This document shows positions 17,657 through 25,805 of a DNA stretch of 64,000 nt, piece after piece (within the stretch, counting starts at the first letter, position 1; each line of letters begins with the position of its first letter). The notes beneath the pieces were generated by a model. The model saw nothing but the letters and a program-made list of their open reading frames with translations. It searched no databases and was not told where the DNA came from. The stretch is taken from contig DASYBM010000004.1 of assembly GCA_036500765.1 (NCBI GenBank), positions 806,001-870,000 of the forward strand, in the 5' to 3' direction. The translations under genes and the position numbers were made by a program. The stretch comes from Candidatus Sulfotelmatobacter sp. GTDB taxonomy: Bacteria; Acidobacteriota; Terriglobia; Terriglobales; Acidobacteriaceae.

Positions 17657-19540
17657 ATGGCGGCTGACTTTCGCTCCCGGATCAAGCAGTCTCCCGTCTT
17701 GTGCGACGGGGCCATGGGAACCCTGCTTTACGCCAAGGGCATCTTCATCAACCGGTCCTACGACGAACTGAATCTCTCCCAGCCCGACCTGATTCGCGGC
17801 ATCCACCACGATTACCTGCAAGCTGGTGCCGAGATTATTGAAACCAATACTTTCGGCGGTAACTCTTTCCGCCTGGGACGACATAGCTTAGCGGACAAAG
17901 TTCACGACATCAATCGAACCGGGGTTCGTCTGGCTCGCGAAGCCGCCAAAAGCTTCGATGTGTGGGTCGCGGGATCGGTTGGCCCGCTGGGAACCAGAAT
18001 CGAACCTCTGGGCAAGACCTCGTTCGAGGAGGCGCGGCAAGCCTTCCGGGAGCAGATCGAGGCATTGGTTGAAGGTGGCGTAGATCTGCTGATCTTGGAA
18101 ACGTTCGGATATCTGGAAGAGATTCATCAGGCCATGCTGGCTGCCCGCGATGTGAGCGCATCGCTGCCGATCGTGGCGCAGGTCACCATCGACGAAGACG
18201 GCAACTGCCTCGACGGCTCCGACCCGCAAACTTTTGTGGCGAGGCTGGAGGAGTGGGGCGCGGACGTGATCGGGTGCAATTGTAGCGTGGGTCCGGTGGC
18301 CATGCTGGATGCCATGGAGCGAGTGCGGGCAGCGACTTCCCTGCCGCTTGCAGCGCAACCGAACGCCGGGATTCCGCGGTCTGTCGACGGCAGAAATATT
18401 TACCTGTGCTCGCCCGAATATATGGCCAGCTATGCGCGCAAGTTCGTGGCTGCCGGCGTGCGGCTCGTGGGCGGCTGTTGTGGAACTACACCAGAGCACA
18501 TTCGGGTGATGAAGTCGGCGTTGCGGGTGGGCGAGGCGCGGGGAAAGGCGACGTCCGCACATGTGGCCCCCGGCCAGACTGCCATCCCCGCCGTTCCCGC
18601 GGTCCCGCTTGAGAGCAGGTCATTGGTGGGCGCTCGGCTCGCTCGTGGCGAATTTTTGACCATGGTGGAGATCGTCCCTCCGAAAGGGATCGACATTCGC
18701 AAGGAAGTCGAGGGAGCACGGTTTTTGAAGTCGGTGGGCGTAGATGCAGTGAACATTCCGGATAGCCCAAGGGCCTCGGCGCGGATGAGCAACCAGGCGT
18801 TGTCATTGCTGATCCAGCGCGATGTCGGAATCGACGCGATTTTGCACTATACCTGCCGCGATCGAAATGTTCTATGCATTCAGAGCGACTTGCTCGGAGC
18901 GGCCGCGGTCGGCATCAAGAATCTGATCTGCATCACCGGCGATCCCCCGAAGATGGGAAACTATCCGGACGCGACGGCGGTGTTTGATGTGGACGCGATC
19001 GGACTGGTCAATATTGTGCACAACCTGAACCGGGGACTCGACCTCGGCGGAAATCCGATTGGAAGCGGCACAGGGTTTGTGATTGGCGTGGGTGCGAACC
19101 CTGGGCTGACCGATCTGGACGAGGAGATTCGCCGCTTCGAGTACAAAGTCGAGGCTGGCGCGGAATATGCGGTAACTCAACCGGTTTTCGACCTGCGCTT
19201 GCTGGAGAATTTCCTGAGGCGCATCGAACACTGCCGGATTCCGGTGGTGGCAGGGATTTGGCCGCTGGTCAGCGTGCGCAATGCCGAGTTTATGAAGAAC
19301 GAACTGAGAGTCTCCGTGCCCGACGCGATTCTGGAGCGCATGGCGCGGGCGCAGAATCCCGAAGCAGCGCGGGCTGAGGGCATCGCCATTGCACGCGAGA
19401 TGCTGATGGCCGCCCGGCAGATGGCGCAGGGGGCACAGATTAGCGCTCCACAGGGACGGTACAGCTCGGCGGTGGATGTGCTGGAAGCGCTGGGATCCCT
19501 GGGTTCCCTGGGTTCCCTGGGTTCCCAGGCTAGCGCATAG
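17657..19540 (+). CDS. Bifunctional homocysteine S-methyltransferase / 5,10-methylenetetrahydrofolate reductase
   Basis: Two-domain enzyme of one-carbon and methionine metabolism, 627 residues. Residues ~8-300 are the homocysteine-binding barrel, with zinc ligands Cys in GCNCS and CysCys in VGGCCGTTPEH. Residues ~335-605 are a MetF-type flavin barrel (VEIVPPKG, CRDRNVLCIQSDLLG, NLICITGDPPKMG). The fusion resembles B. subtilis YitJ; it could generate methyl-THF and pass the methyl to homocysteine. The cobalamin-binding domain of MetH is absent. The last ~15 residues are a low-complexity GSLGSLGS tail encoded by a 9-bp tandem repeat. No cobalamin or SAM riboswitch is visible upstream. Confidence 0.88.
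   Translation: MAADFRSRIKQSPVLCDGAMGTLLYAKGIFINRSYDELNLSQPDLIRGIHHDYLQAGAEIIETNTFGGNSFRLGRHSLADKVHDINRTGVRLAREAAKSFDVWVAGSVGPLGTRIEPLGKTSFEEARQAFREQIEALVEGGVDLLILETFGYLEEIHQAMLAARDVSASLPIVAQVTIDEDGNCLDGSDPQTFVARLEEWGADVIGCNCSVGPVAMLDAMERVRAATSLPLAAQPNAGIPRSVDGRNIYLCSPEYMASYARKFVAAGVRLVGGCCGTTPEHIRVMKSALRVGEARGKATSAHVAPGQTAIPAVPAVPLESRSLVGARLARGEFLTMVEIVPPKGIDIRKEVEGARFLKSVGVDAVNIPDSPRASARMSNQALSLLIQRDVGIDAILHYTCRDRNVLCIQSDLLGAAAVGIKNLICITGDPPKMGNYPDATAVFDVDAIGLVNIVHNLNRGLDLGGNPIGSGTGFVIGVGANPGLTDLDEEIRRFEYKVEAGAEYAVTQPVFDLRLLENFLRRIEHCRIPVVAGIWPLVSVRNAEFMKNELRVSVPDAILERMARAQNPEAARAEGIAIAREMLMAARQMAQGAQISAPQGRYSSAVDVLEALGSLGSLGSLGSQASA
19492..19527 (+). repeat. 9-bp tandem repeat, four units, translated
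   Basis: Four consecutive units GGGATCCCT, GGGTTCCCT, GGGTTCCCT, GGGTTCCCA. They lie at the 3' end of the methyltransferase/reductase gene and encode the (GSL)n tail. Units of 9 bp keep the frame when the copy number changes. Confidence 0.8.
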
Positions 19541-19573
19541 CGTCCGACGCGGGATCACTTCCGATTCTGAGGG

Positions 19574-19615
19574 CCCGTGTATCTTTGCGCAAGACCCGTG
19601 TATCTTTGCGCAAGA
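19574..19615. repeat. 21-bp perfect direct repeat, two units
   Basis: Two back-to-back identical 21-bp units (19574-19594 and 19595-19615), each starting CCCGTGTATC and ending GCGCAAGA. They lie in the intergenic region before xseB. Confidence 0.8.
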
Positions 19616-19734
19616 AAAGAGACGCGCTTCCCACCTCTGGACCGCGCCATACACTCTCTCGAGTCCTTTCCATTAAAAAGACTGGACACTTGTTGCAAAT
19701 AGTTGCATTAGAATAAGAAACGGAGCGAAACCCG

Positions 19735-19974
19735 TTGCCGAAATTTGAAGAGTGCCTGCAGCGACTGGAGAAAATTGTTCAGGAGCTCGAAAAGGGAGAA
19801 GTCCCTCTGGAGAAATCGCTGACACTGTTTGAAGAGGGCATGCAGCTTTCTTCCACCTGCCGGAAGGAACTGGAGCAAGCGGAGGGAAAAGTCGAGATTC
19901 TGCTGAAAAAGAACGGAAAGCTTCAGGCTGAACCATTCGAAGCGCTGACGGAAAAGTCGCCTGCACGACGGTAA
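19735..19974 (+). CDS. xseB: Exodeoxyribonuclease VII small subunit
   Basis: 79-residue helical protein matching XseB: FEECLQRLEKIVQELEKGEVPLEKSLTLFEEGM is the family signature, written here as FEECLQRLEKIVQELE then LEKSLTLFEEG. XseB binds XseA to form the enzyme that degrades single-stranded DNA. The start is a TTG, with CGGAG 9-13 nt upstream; no ATG is available in frame. xseA is not in the window. The following gene (receiver domain) starts 171 bp later, and polyprenyl synthase, often the neighbour of xseB in bacteria, comes after the terminator. Confidence 0.85.
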   Translation: MPKFEECLQRLEKIVQELEKGEVPLEKSLTLFEEGMQLSSTCRKELEQAEGKVEILLKKNGKLQAEPFEALTEKSPARR

Positions 19975-20145
19975 GTCGAGCGGATTTCTGGCCGCGATTC
20001 GAGAGCATAAGAACTAAGAACGAAGGAGATGTCTGTGGCGCTGTGGCCTCTTGGGCCAGCCCGCAGCCCTAGTCGAGCGTTGCAATAGCGACGTTGAAAT
20101 CGAACGTTGATGTCCGCCATTGACGACGGTTGAAAAAGGGGAAGT

Positions 20146-20511
20146 ATGGCACAAAACGTAGTTGTCCTTGAGAAAGATCCTGCAATGGCCCGGTCCCTGG
20201 CCGGCGGACTGGGCCCTTACTTTTCGGTTCATTTAACCCGCAGACGTGAGGAATTGCGGGACGACTTGAACCGGACCCGTCCCGAAGCCGTGGTTCTTAA
20301 CATCGACGAATGGCGCCTGGCCGACGTCGAGAGTCTGCATCGCGATTTCCCCGCGCTGCCTATCGTCTGCACGCACCGCATCCCTGACGACGAACTTTGG
20401 ATGGCTGCGCTGGCGGCCGGCGCGAGCGATGTTTGCCCCGCCGACGACGTGGAGAATGTGCTCACGTCGGTCCGTCGAACACTGGCACACTCAGGCACGG
20501 CTCTGGCGTAG
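20146..20511 (+). CDS. Stand-alone degenerate response-regulator receiver domain
   Basis: 121 residues with a CheY-like alternating fold: VVVLEKDPAMARSL (acidic pocket), EAVVLNIDEW, LPIVCTH, ALAAGASDV. The normal phospho-acceptor position at the end of beta-3 is Asn52 (VVLNID) rather than Asp. The conserved Lys of the KP motif is replaced (GASDVCPADD). It is therefore probably not phosphorylated in the usual way and may be a constitutive protein-interaction module. Asp54, two residues later, is a conceivable but displaced acceptor. The start ATG follows AAGGGGAAGT. An intrinsic terminator closes the unit 38 bp after the stop. Confidence 0.72.
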   Translation: MAQNVVVLEKDPAMARSLAGGLGPYFSVHLTRRREELRDDLNRTRPEAVVLNIDEWRLADVESLHRDFPALPIVCTHRIPDDELWMAALAAGASDVCPADDVENVLTSVRRTLAHSGTALA

Positions 20512-20548
20512 ATCCAGAATGTTGCTTCCGTTATTTTGCTTCCGTTAA

Positions 20549-20579
20549 AAGGACGCCCTGAGGGCGTCCTTAATTTTTT
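20549..20579 (+). terminator. Rho-independent terminator
   Basis: Perfect 10-bp stem AAGGACGCCC / GGGCGTCCTT (20549-20558, 20562-20571) with a TGA loop, followed by AATTTTTT. It terminates the xseB/receiver-domain transcript. Confidence 0.92.
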
Positions 20580-20657
20580 GCTCGCCGCTTATTTTGCTCG
20601 TGTGACTGGTTGGCCCGATATGGCATCGATTCGCCGCCTTGTTATACTCACTGCTTC

Positions 20658-21539
20658 ATGCTGGCTGAGACTCTCGAACAAGGACGGCAACTGACCGACG
20701 CGGCGCTTGACCGGCTGATTCCACTGGAGACGCGGCATCCCGAGTCGATTCACAAAGCCATGCGCCATAGCGTGTTCGCGGGCGGGAAGCGCCTGCGGCC
20801 CGTGCTCTGCATCGAGGCAGGACGCATGGTGTCGGGAGAGTTTCCTCCGCGCATCGAAGAACTGGGTGCGGCGCTGGAGATGCTGCATACTTATTCGCTG
20901 ATCCACGACGACCTGCCGGCGCTCGACAATGACGATCTTCGGCGCGGGCGGCCGACGTGCCACAAAGCCTTCGGCGAGGCCACGGCCATTCTGGCTGGAG
21001 ATGCACTGCAAACGCTGGCCTATGAAGTTCTCGCCCGGCTGAAGTGTCCGGCGGAAGCGCGCGTGCGCATTATCGAAGAGATTGCCCACGACACCGGAAC
21101 CCTCGACGGCATGATCGGCGGGCAAGTGGTCGATCTCGAAGCGGAACATACGAAGCCGACGCCCGAGATGCTGGAGTATATCCACCGTTCAAAAACCGCG
21201 GCATTGATCACGGCCAGCCTGGTCAGCGGCGGCTTGTACGCGGGAGCGAAAGACAGCCAAGTAGGAAAGTTGCGGGCTTTTGGGCTAGCGGTTGGGCTGG
21301 CCTTTCAGATTGTCGACGATGTACTCGACGTAACTCAGACTTCAGAACAACTGGGAAAGACGGCCGGAAAAGATACGGCTTCTGAGAAAGTCACCTATCC
21401 CGCGTTGTTTGGGGTGGAAGCCTCGCTGCAAAGGGCGGAAGCGCTGGTGAACGATGCCTTCGCCGAACTCGAGAGTTTTGGCGAGAAGGCGGAGACGCTG
21501 AGGGAGTTGGCGAGGTTTCTGGTGGAGCGGAAAAAGTAG
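20658..21539 (+). CDS. ispA: Short-chain polyprenyl diphosphate synthase (farnesyl/geranylgeranyl type)
   Basis: 293-residue trans-isoprenyl diphosphate synthase that condenses IPP with allylic diphosphates. The first Asp-rich motif is LIHDDLPALDNDD, with DDxxxxD spacing typical of bacterial FPP/GGPP synthases, followed by LRRGRPTCHKAFGE. The second motif is FQIVDDVLDVT. GGKRLRPVLC near residue 36 binds IPP. The length suits IspA. ATG 20658 gives the normal N-terminus, although the frame stays open to a TTG at 20610. It begins 79 bp after the terminator. The product length (C15 or C20) is not decidable by eye. Confidence 0.87.
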   Translation: MLAETLEQGRQLTDAALDRLIPLETRHPESIHKAMRHSVFAGGKRLRPVLCIEAGRMVSGEFPPRIEELGAALEMLHTYSLIHDDLPALDNDDLRRGRPTCHKAFGEATAILAGDALQTLAYEVLARLKCPAEARVRIIEEIAHDTGTLDGMIGGQVVDLEAEHTKPTPEMLEYIHRSKTAALITASLVSGGLYAGAKDSQVGKLRAFGLAVGLAFQIVDDVLDVTQTSEQLGKTAGKDTASEKVTYPALFGVEASLQRAEALVNDAFAELESFGEKAETLRELARFLVERKK

Positions 21540-21616
21540 GAAGACGTCGGGCGTCGGGCACCAAGCCTTGGACCGCGCCTCTGTGCTGCTCAGTGTCCTC
21601 TATGGTAATAATAACG

Positions 21617-21707
21617 ACGGCGATGGAGTTCGCCACAACCGCCTGCCCCGCGTGAGAGCTTGCAGGCTGATAACTCCTACAGAATCGAAATCGACTTTTT
21701 GTAGGAG
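21617..21707 (+). promoter_or_regulatory. Fluoride riboswitch (crcB motif) masking the crcB ribosome-binding site
   Basis: The conserved crcB-motif core is visible: GGCGATGGAGTTCGCC (21619-21634), then the AACCGCC-type strand, and CTGATAACTCCTAC (to 21680). GGAGTT (21625-21630) can pair with AACTCC (21672-21677) as the fluoride-stabilised pseudoknot. CTCCTAC (21674-21680) can alternatively pair with GTAGGAG (21701-21707), which contains the crcB Shine-Dalgarno. So fluoride should free the ribosome-binding site and switch crcB translation on. There is a T-run (ctttttg) before the SD strand, so some transcriptional control is also possible. Confidence 0.9.
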
Positions 21708-21712
21708 CCCTC

Positions 21713-22087
21713 GTGAAAGATTTTCTCGCCATATCTCTCGCTGCCATCTTCGGAGCCAACCTGCGATTTTTGCTGAGTCGTCTGGCCGCTAGAGAATACG
21801 GTCCCGCTTTTCCTTTTGGTACGCTCGTCATCAACGTCGTTGGCAGCTTTATCGTGGGCTTCTTCGTGATCTGGACCACCGAGCGGGTATTGGTCGACCC
21901 ACGCTGGCGCCTGTTGGTGGCGGTAGGTTTCTGCGGCTCGTTCACTACGTTTTCCAGCTACGCGTTTGAGACCATGGTGTACTTTGAGCAAGGCCAGTGG
22001 GGACTATTGCTGGCCAACGTTCTCAGCAACAATCTGCTATGCCTGGGCGCAGCCCTGGCGGGAATGGCGCTGGCACGGGCGCTGTAA
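21713..22087 (+). CDS. crcB: Fluoride channel CrcB/FluC
   Basis: 124-residue, four-helix membrane protein that exports fluoride as an antiparallel dimer. Family hallmarks are present: GANLRFLLSR, FGTLVINVVGSFIVGF, and GFCGSFTTFSSYAFE, which carries the Phe-box residues and the central sodium-site region. The start is GTG 21713 with TAGGAG 6 nt upstream, and that SD is part of the riboswitch. The DUF190 gene follows after 27 bp, a frequent partner of crcB. Confidence 0.93.
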   Translation: MKDFLAISLAAIFGANLRFLLSRLAAREYGPAFPFGTLVINVVGSFIVGFFVIWTTERVLVDPRWRLLVAVGFCGSFTTFSSYAFETMVYFEQGQWGLLLANVLSNNLLCLGAALAGMALARAL

Positions 22088-22114
22088 AGACTTCTGGAGA
22101 GCTTCGCAAGTAAA

Positions 22115-22459
22115 ATGCTAAGTGCCATGGCGGTACAGATCACTGTCTATCTGAACGAAGCGGACCAGTGGCATCACCGGCCGCTGCACCTGGAGATTCT
22201 GACCTATTTACACAAAGAAAAAGTGTACGCGGCCACAGCAGTCCACGGCGTGGCGGGATTTCTAGGCCGACAGCGGGTGGAGACGGCGCATCTCGTAGAG
22301 GCGGGCGGAAAGCTGCCGGTGATTATTGTATTCGTCGACACCGACGATTACGTGAACCGCGTGCTGCCCACGCTGAAGGCAATGGCGGCGCACCGGCTGA
22401 TCGTGCGCGAGAACGTGGTGCTGGAACAAGGCAATCTGGAGCAAGACAACCTCGACTGA
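22115..22459 (+). CDS. DUF190 family protein
   Basis: 114-residue, PII-like fold protein of the DUF190 family. Seen: VQITVYLNEADQWHHRPLHLEI and the YAATAVHGVAGFLG core, then PVIIVFVDTDDYVNRVLPTL. DUF190 genes often sit beside crcB and are thought to help fluoride tolerance, but no activity is established. Two ATGs (22115, 22127) are possible; the second gives the compact N-terminus MAVQITVYL. The stop is 1 nt before the bshB1 start, so the two are translationally close. Confidence 0.85.
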   Translation: MLSAMAVQITVYLNEADQWHHRPLHLEILTYLHKEKVYAATAVHGVAGFLGRQRVETAHLVEAGGKLPVIIVFVDTDDYVNRVLPTLKAMAAHRLIVRENVVLEQGNLEQDNLD

Positions 22460-22460
22460 C

Positions 22461-23318
22461 ATGTCTTCCCTTCCAATCGATCAATCTGTTGACGTCGTCC
22501 CTCTGGACATTCTGGCCATCGCCGCCCACCGCGACGATGTGGAGCAGACCTGCGGCGGCACACTGATCAAAGCGGCGCAGCGCGGGCAGCGCACGGGCAT
22601 CCTCGATCTCACACAAGGGGAGATGGGGACCCGCGGCAGCGCAGATGATCGGGCGCGCGAGGCAGCCGATGCGGCGAAGATTCTTCGCGTTGGGTGGCGG
22701 CGCGCGCTCGATATCCCTGACGGCCGCGTGGAAAATACGTGGGAGAATCGCCTGAAGGTGGCACGCGTGATTCGCGAGACCCGGCCACACGTAGTGATTC
22801 TGCCTTACTGGAAAGGGCGGCATCCGGATCATTACACGGCTTCAGTGCTGGGATATGAGGCTTGTTTTCTGGCGGGACTGGCAAAGCTGGATCTCGGGCT
22901 TCCGGCGTCCGGGCTGGATGTTGGACAAGGCTCGGCAAGTACCGGAATGTCTGACGAAGCGAAGGCGGGACGCCTTCGCGACAGCCGGCGGGACGCCGGC
23001 GCTACTCTCCTTCCTCCGCATCGTCCGTTCAAAATTATCTACGCGACGCTGTACTACGATGTTCGGCCGACGTTTGTGGTCGATATTGGGGAGCAGTTTG
23101 ACGGGAAATTTGCTTCCATCATGGCTTACAAAACACAATTCAGCGATCAGGAGGCAGGCAAGGATTTGTTCGTCGCGCACGACGAGATTCGCGCGCGCGT
23201 CGACGCCATGGCTCGCTTCTACGGCATGCTCGGCGGAGTCACTCACGCGGAACCGTTCCTGCAAAAGGAAATCGGACTCGTCGACGACCTATTGGCCATT
23301 CCGGTCAAATCCATTTAG
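22461..23318 (+). CDS. bshB1: Bacillithiol biosynthesis deacetylase BshB1 (PIG-L family) with repeat-derived insertion
   Basis: Zinc-dependent N-deacetylase that converts GlcNAc-malate to GlcN-malate in bacillithiol synthesis. Motifs: AIAAHRDDVEQTCGGTL (metal site; most homologues have AHPDD, here Arg replaces Pro), LTQGEMGTRG, PYWKGRHPDHYTAS, and RPTFVVDIGEQFDGK. Homologues are ~235-245 residues; this is 285. The extra ~38 residues sit between CFLAGLAKLDLG and PHRPFKIIYATLYY, and the DNA there is a double palindromic GCTAC element (22959-23005) read in frame as EAKAGRLRDSRRDAGAT. Whether the enzyme tolerates the loop is unknown; all visible catalytic residues are intact. Confidence 0.86.
   Translation: MSSLPIDQSVDVVPLDILAIAAHRDDVEQTCGGTLIKAAQRGQRTGILDLTQGEMGTRGSADDRAREAADAAKILRVGWRRALDIPDGRVENTWENRLKVARVIRETRPHVVILPYWKGRHPDHYTASVLGYEACFLAGLAKLDLGLPASGLDVGQGSASTGMSDEAKAGRLRDSRRDAGATLLPPHRPFKIIYATLYYDVRPTFVVDIGEQFDGKFASIMAYKTQFSDQEAGKDLFVAHDEIRARVDAMARFYGMLGGVTHAEPFLQKEIGLVDDLLAIPVKSI
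22959..23005. repeat. Double palindromic GCTAC element inside bshB1
   Basis: First hairpin: arms GCGAAGGCG and CGCCTTCGC around GGA (22959-22979). Second hairpin: arms GCCGGCG and CGCCGGC around GGA (22984-23000), then GCTAC. The element is in frame in the gene. The second half is nearly identical to the intergenic copy at 10594-10620. Confidence 0.8.
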
Positions 23319-23356
23319 CATTGTTCAACCTAGCATGGTCAACTCAGCATTATTCA
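23316..23356. repeat. Imperfect ~15-bp direct repeat, three units
   Basis: Units TAGCATTGTTCAACC, TAGCATGGTCAACTC and AGCATTATTCAACTT follow one another. They begin at the bshB1 stop codon and fill the space before the yceI ribosome-binding site. Confidence 0.7.
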
Positions 23357-23384
23357 ACTTGTCAAGGGGAGGGTTTCTTTCGGT

Positions 23385-23984
23385 ATGACTCGTTTTGTTT
23401 TCGCATTCATTACGGCGCTTGTATTAGCCGCGACCGCGGCGGCACAGGCTTCCAGTTGGCAGATCGATCCCAAGCACACGGCGGCACAATTTGCGGTGAA
23501 GCATCTTGGCGTATCCACGGTGCGGGGCGCATTTGCAAAAGTGAGCGGGACGGCGCAAATCGATCCGGCGGACCCGTCCAAGGATGCGATTGAGGCCACG
23601 ATCGACGCCAGTTCGGTGGATACGCGAGTGGAGGCACGCGATAACGATATCCGCAGTCCGCACTTTTTCGATGTGCAGAAATATCCTACGATTATCTTTC
23701 ATTCCAAAAATACGAAAGTTGCAGGGCCCGGGCATTTAGCGATTACCGGCGATTTGACGCTGCATGGCGTGACCAAAGAAGTCGTACTCGATGTAGATGG
23801 GCCGTCGGCCGCGATCCAGGACGCCAAGATGGGAATGCAGCGCATAGGGGCTTCGGCGACAACCAAAATCGTTCGCCAGGATTTCGGCATCAGCGCCGCG
23901 CCGGGGGTAGTCGGCGACCAGATTAGCATCACGATCGATGTGGAGTTGATCCAGCCTTCGGCGCCCACGCCAACGGTAAAATAG
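23385..23984 (+). CDS. YceI family periplasmic lipid-binding-like protein
   Basis: 199 residues with a Sec signal (residues ~1-22, FITALVLAATAAAQA). The mature part is a YceI lipocalin-like barrel: WQIDPKHTAAQFAVKHLGVS, FAKVSGTAQID, IDASSVDTRVEARDNDIRS, FFDVQKYPTIIFHSK, and ITGDLTLHGVTKEVVLDV. Members bind isoprenoid-type lipids in the periplasm; the ligand here is not known. GGGGAGGG lies about 12 nt before the ATG. It follows bshB1 after a short direct-repeat array. Confidence 0.88.
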   Translation: MTRFVFAFITALVLAATAAAQASSWQIDPKHTAAQFAVKHLGVSTVRGAFAKVSGTAQIDPADPSKDAIEATIDASSVDTRVEARDNDIRSPHFFDVQKYPTIIFHSKNTKVAGPGHLAITGDLTLHGVTKEVVLDVDGPSAAIQDAKMGMQRIGASATTKIVRQDFGISAAPGVVGDQISITIDVELIQPSAPTPTVK

Positions 23985-24059
23985 GATTTTTGCGCGCCTG
24001 ACAGCACCGTGCCGCGCCCTTTTCAAGGCAATAGCGCCGGCAGCTTCTTTCTTTGGGCG

Positions 24060-25646
24060 CTAGAAGATCCTCTTAAACAGCCAGAACAGCGATCCAGATA
24101 AAATCATGGCGACTGGCAGAGTGAGTATCCAGGCCATGGCCAGGTTGCGCACCGTACTTAATTGAATTCCTGAATGGTTGGCAGCCATAGTCCCGGCCAC
24201 GCCCGAGGAAAGTACGTGCGTGGTACTGACGGGTAGGCCGAATCCGTCCGCAGCGCCAATCGTCGCCATGGCGGTAATTTCGGCGGCAGCTCCCTGCGCA
24301 TAAGTCAGATGTTCTTTGCCGATTTTTTCGCCGACCGTTACCACGATCCGCTTCCAGCCGACCATGGTTCCTAGGCCCAGCGCCATCGCGACCGCGACTT
24401 TTACCCAGGTTGGGATGAAGCGCGTGGAGCGATCGATGTGCTTTTTATAATTGGCCAGCACGGCGGCGTCGCCGGGGGCAAACTTCGGCACCCCGGATTT
24501 CGCGGTCAGCCGCAAGGCTTCGCTCAGCAGATACAAATCGTTGCGGAAGTTGCGCACCCGATCGTTGGGAACATTTTTAAGTTCTTTGTAGATGCTGGTC
24601 TCGTTGCTGATGTCGTTGACCATGGTGCGCATCGCCAGCATCGTATTGGCGTTGAACTCCTTGCTGCGTATGTAATCGGTCACATCGTCCCGGGGATCTC
24701 CAATGACTGCTCCCGGGGTCACGTAGTGATCCAGCACGTTCGCCGCCTGCTGCGAAACGGCGAGGAAGTCCTGCGACTCCTGATAGGTCACCGCGTGATT
24801 CAAGGCGTATGCGGTGGGTACGGTTCCGATCAGGATGAGCATGATCAATCCCATTCCTTTTTGGCCGTCATTCGAACCGTGAAAGAAGCTCACTCCGGTG
24901 CAGGTGAGAATCAGCAGGCAGCGAATGTAGAACGGCGGCGGAGCATTGCCCTCCGGGGCGCGATAGAGTTTCTCGTCGTGAATGAAGGCTTTTAGGGCCA
25001 ACAGCAAGAGCGCGGCCACGCCGAATCCGACCAGCGGCGACAGCAAGAGCGATTTGCCGATGTTGGCGGCTTGTCCCCAATCGACCCCCGACGTGCCGCT
25101 CTTGCCGGACAACAACTGGTTGGCGATTCCTACGCCGATGACGGAACCAATCAGAGTGTGCGAACTGGAGGCGGGCAGACCGAAGTACCACGTGCCCAGA
25201 TTCCACATGATCGCCGAAACCAGAAGAGCGAAGACCATGGCAAATCCGGCCTTGCTGCCCACCTGCAAAATTAATTCCACGGGCAGCAGCGAAATAATGC
25301 TGAAGGCAACTAATCCGGACGAAACCATCACTCCCAGAAAATTCCAGAAACCGGACCAAACCACCGCAACGTGCGGCTCCAGCGCATGCGTGTAGATAAC
25401 TGTGGCCACGGCGTTGGCCGTATCATGGAAGCCGTTGACAAACTCAAAACCGAGCGCCACCAGCAGCGCTACCCCCAGCAGGACAAACGGCAGAACCGAA
25501 CTGCTGCGCATAGTGGAGAGATCGCTCAGCAGATGATATCCGGCGTATCCAAAACCGATGATCAGCACGATTCCGAAAACAATCATGCCGATGGCGCCGG
25601 GGGAGCGGTTGATTTTGCCATGCAGAACGGAGGAGGGTGCTGCCAT
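24060..25646 (-). CDS. pit: Inorganic phosphate transporter, PiT family
   Basis: 528-residue inner-membrane phosphate symporter. Two PiT repeats are seen: the N-terminal GFEFVNGFHDTANAVATVIYT and the C-terminal AITAMATIGAADGFGLPVSTTHVLSSGVAG, both written in part. A long hydrophilic segment (residues ~300-400, after GTVPTAYALNHAVTY) separates the halves. FFHGSNDGQKGMG is also family-typical. ATG 25646 has AAGGGGA 6-8 nt upstream; an in-frame TTG at 25667 is not preferred. No DUF47 (PhoU-like) partner is next to it. Confidence 0.88.
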   Translation of the reverse strand: MAAPSSVLHGKINRSPGAIGMIVFGIVLIIGFGYAGYHLLSDLSTMRSSSVLPFVLLGVALLVALGFEFVNGFHDTANAVATVIYTHALEPHVAVVWSGFWNFLGVMVSSGLVAFSIISLLPVELILQVGSKAGFAMVFALLVSAIMWNLGTWYFGLPASSSHTLIGSVIGVGIANQLLSGKSGTSGVDWGQAANIGKSLLLSPLVGFGVAALLLLALKAFIHDEKLYRAPEGNAPPPFYIRCLLILTCTGVSFFHGSNDGQKGMGLIMLILIGTVPTAYALNHAVTYQESQDFLAVSQQAANVLDHYVTPGAVIGDPRDDVTDYIRSKEFNANTMLAMRTMVNDISNETSIYKELKNVPNDRVRNFRNDLYLLSEALRLTAKSGVPKFAPGDAAVLANYKKHIDRSTRFIPTWVKVAVAMALGLGTMVGWKRIVVTVGEKIGKEHLTYAQGAAAEITAMATIGAADGFGLPVSTTHVLSSGVAGTMAANHSGIQLSTVRNLAMAWILTLPVAMILSGSLFWLFKRIF

Positions 25647-25805
25647 GGGAATCCCCTTCGAGTGCAAACTGAATTTTGAACCGATCGTGAATTGCGGAAG
25701 GATAGCGGAGGAATGTTACGGGAGTGTTACGAAAGCTCGAAGTTTATCTCCCAAATCGGGGACAGAACTGACGTTAAGCCTCAGAGGTTCGCTACCTCTC
25801 CCGCC

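Noticed and set aside
20028-20090. Short ORF after AAGGAG between xseB and the receiver gene
   Set aside because: Only 19 codons, the SD is too close to the ATG, and the sequence has no recognisable character.
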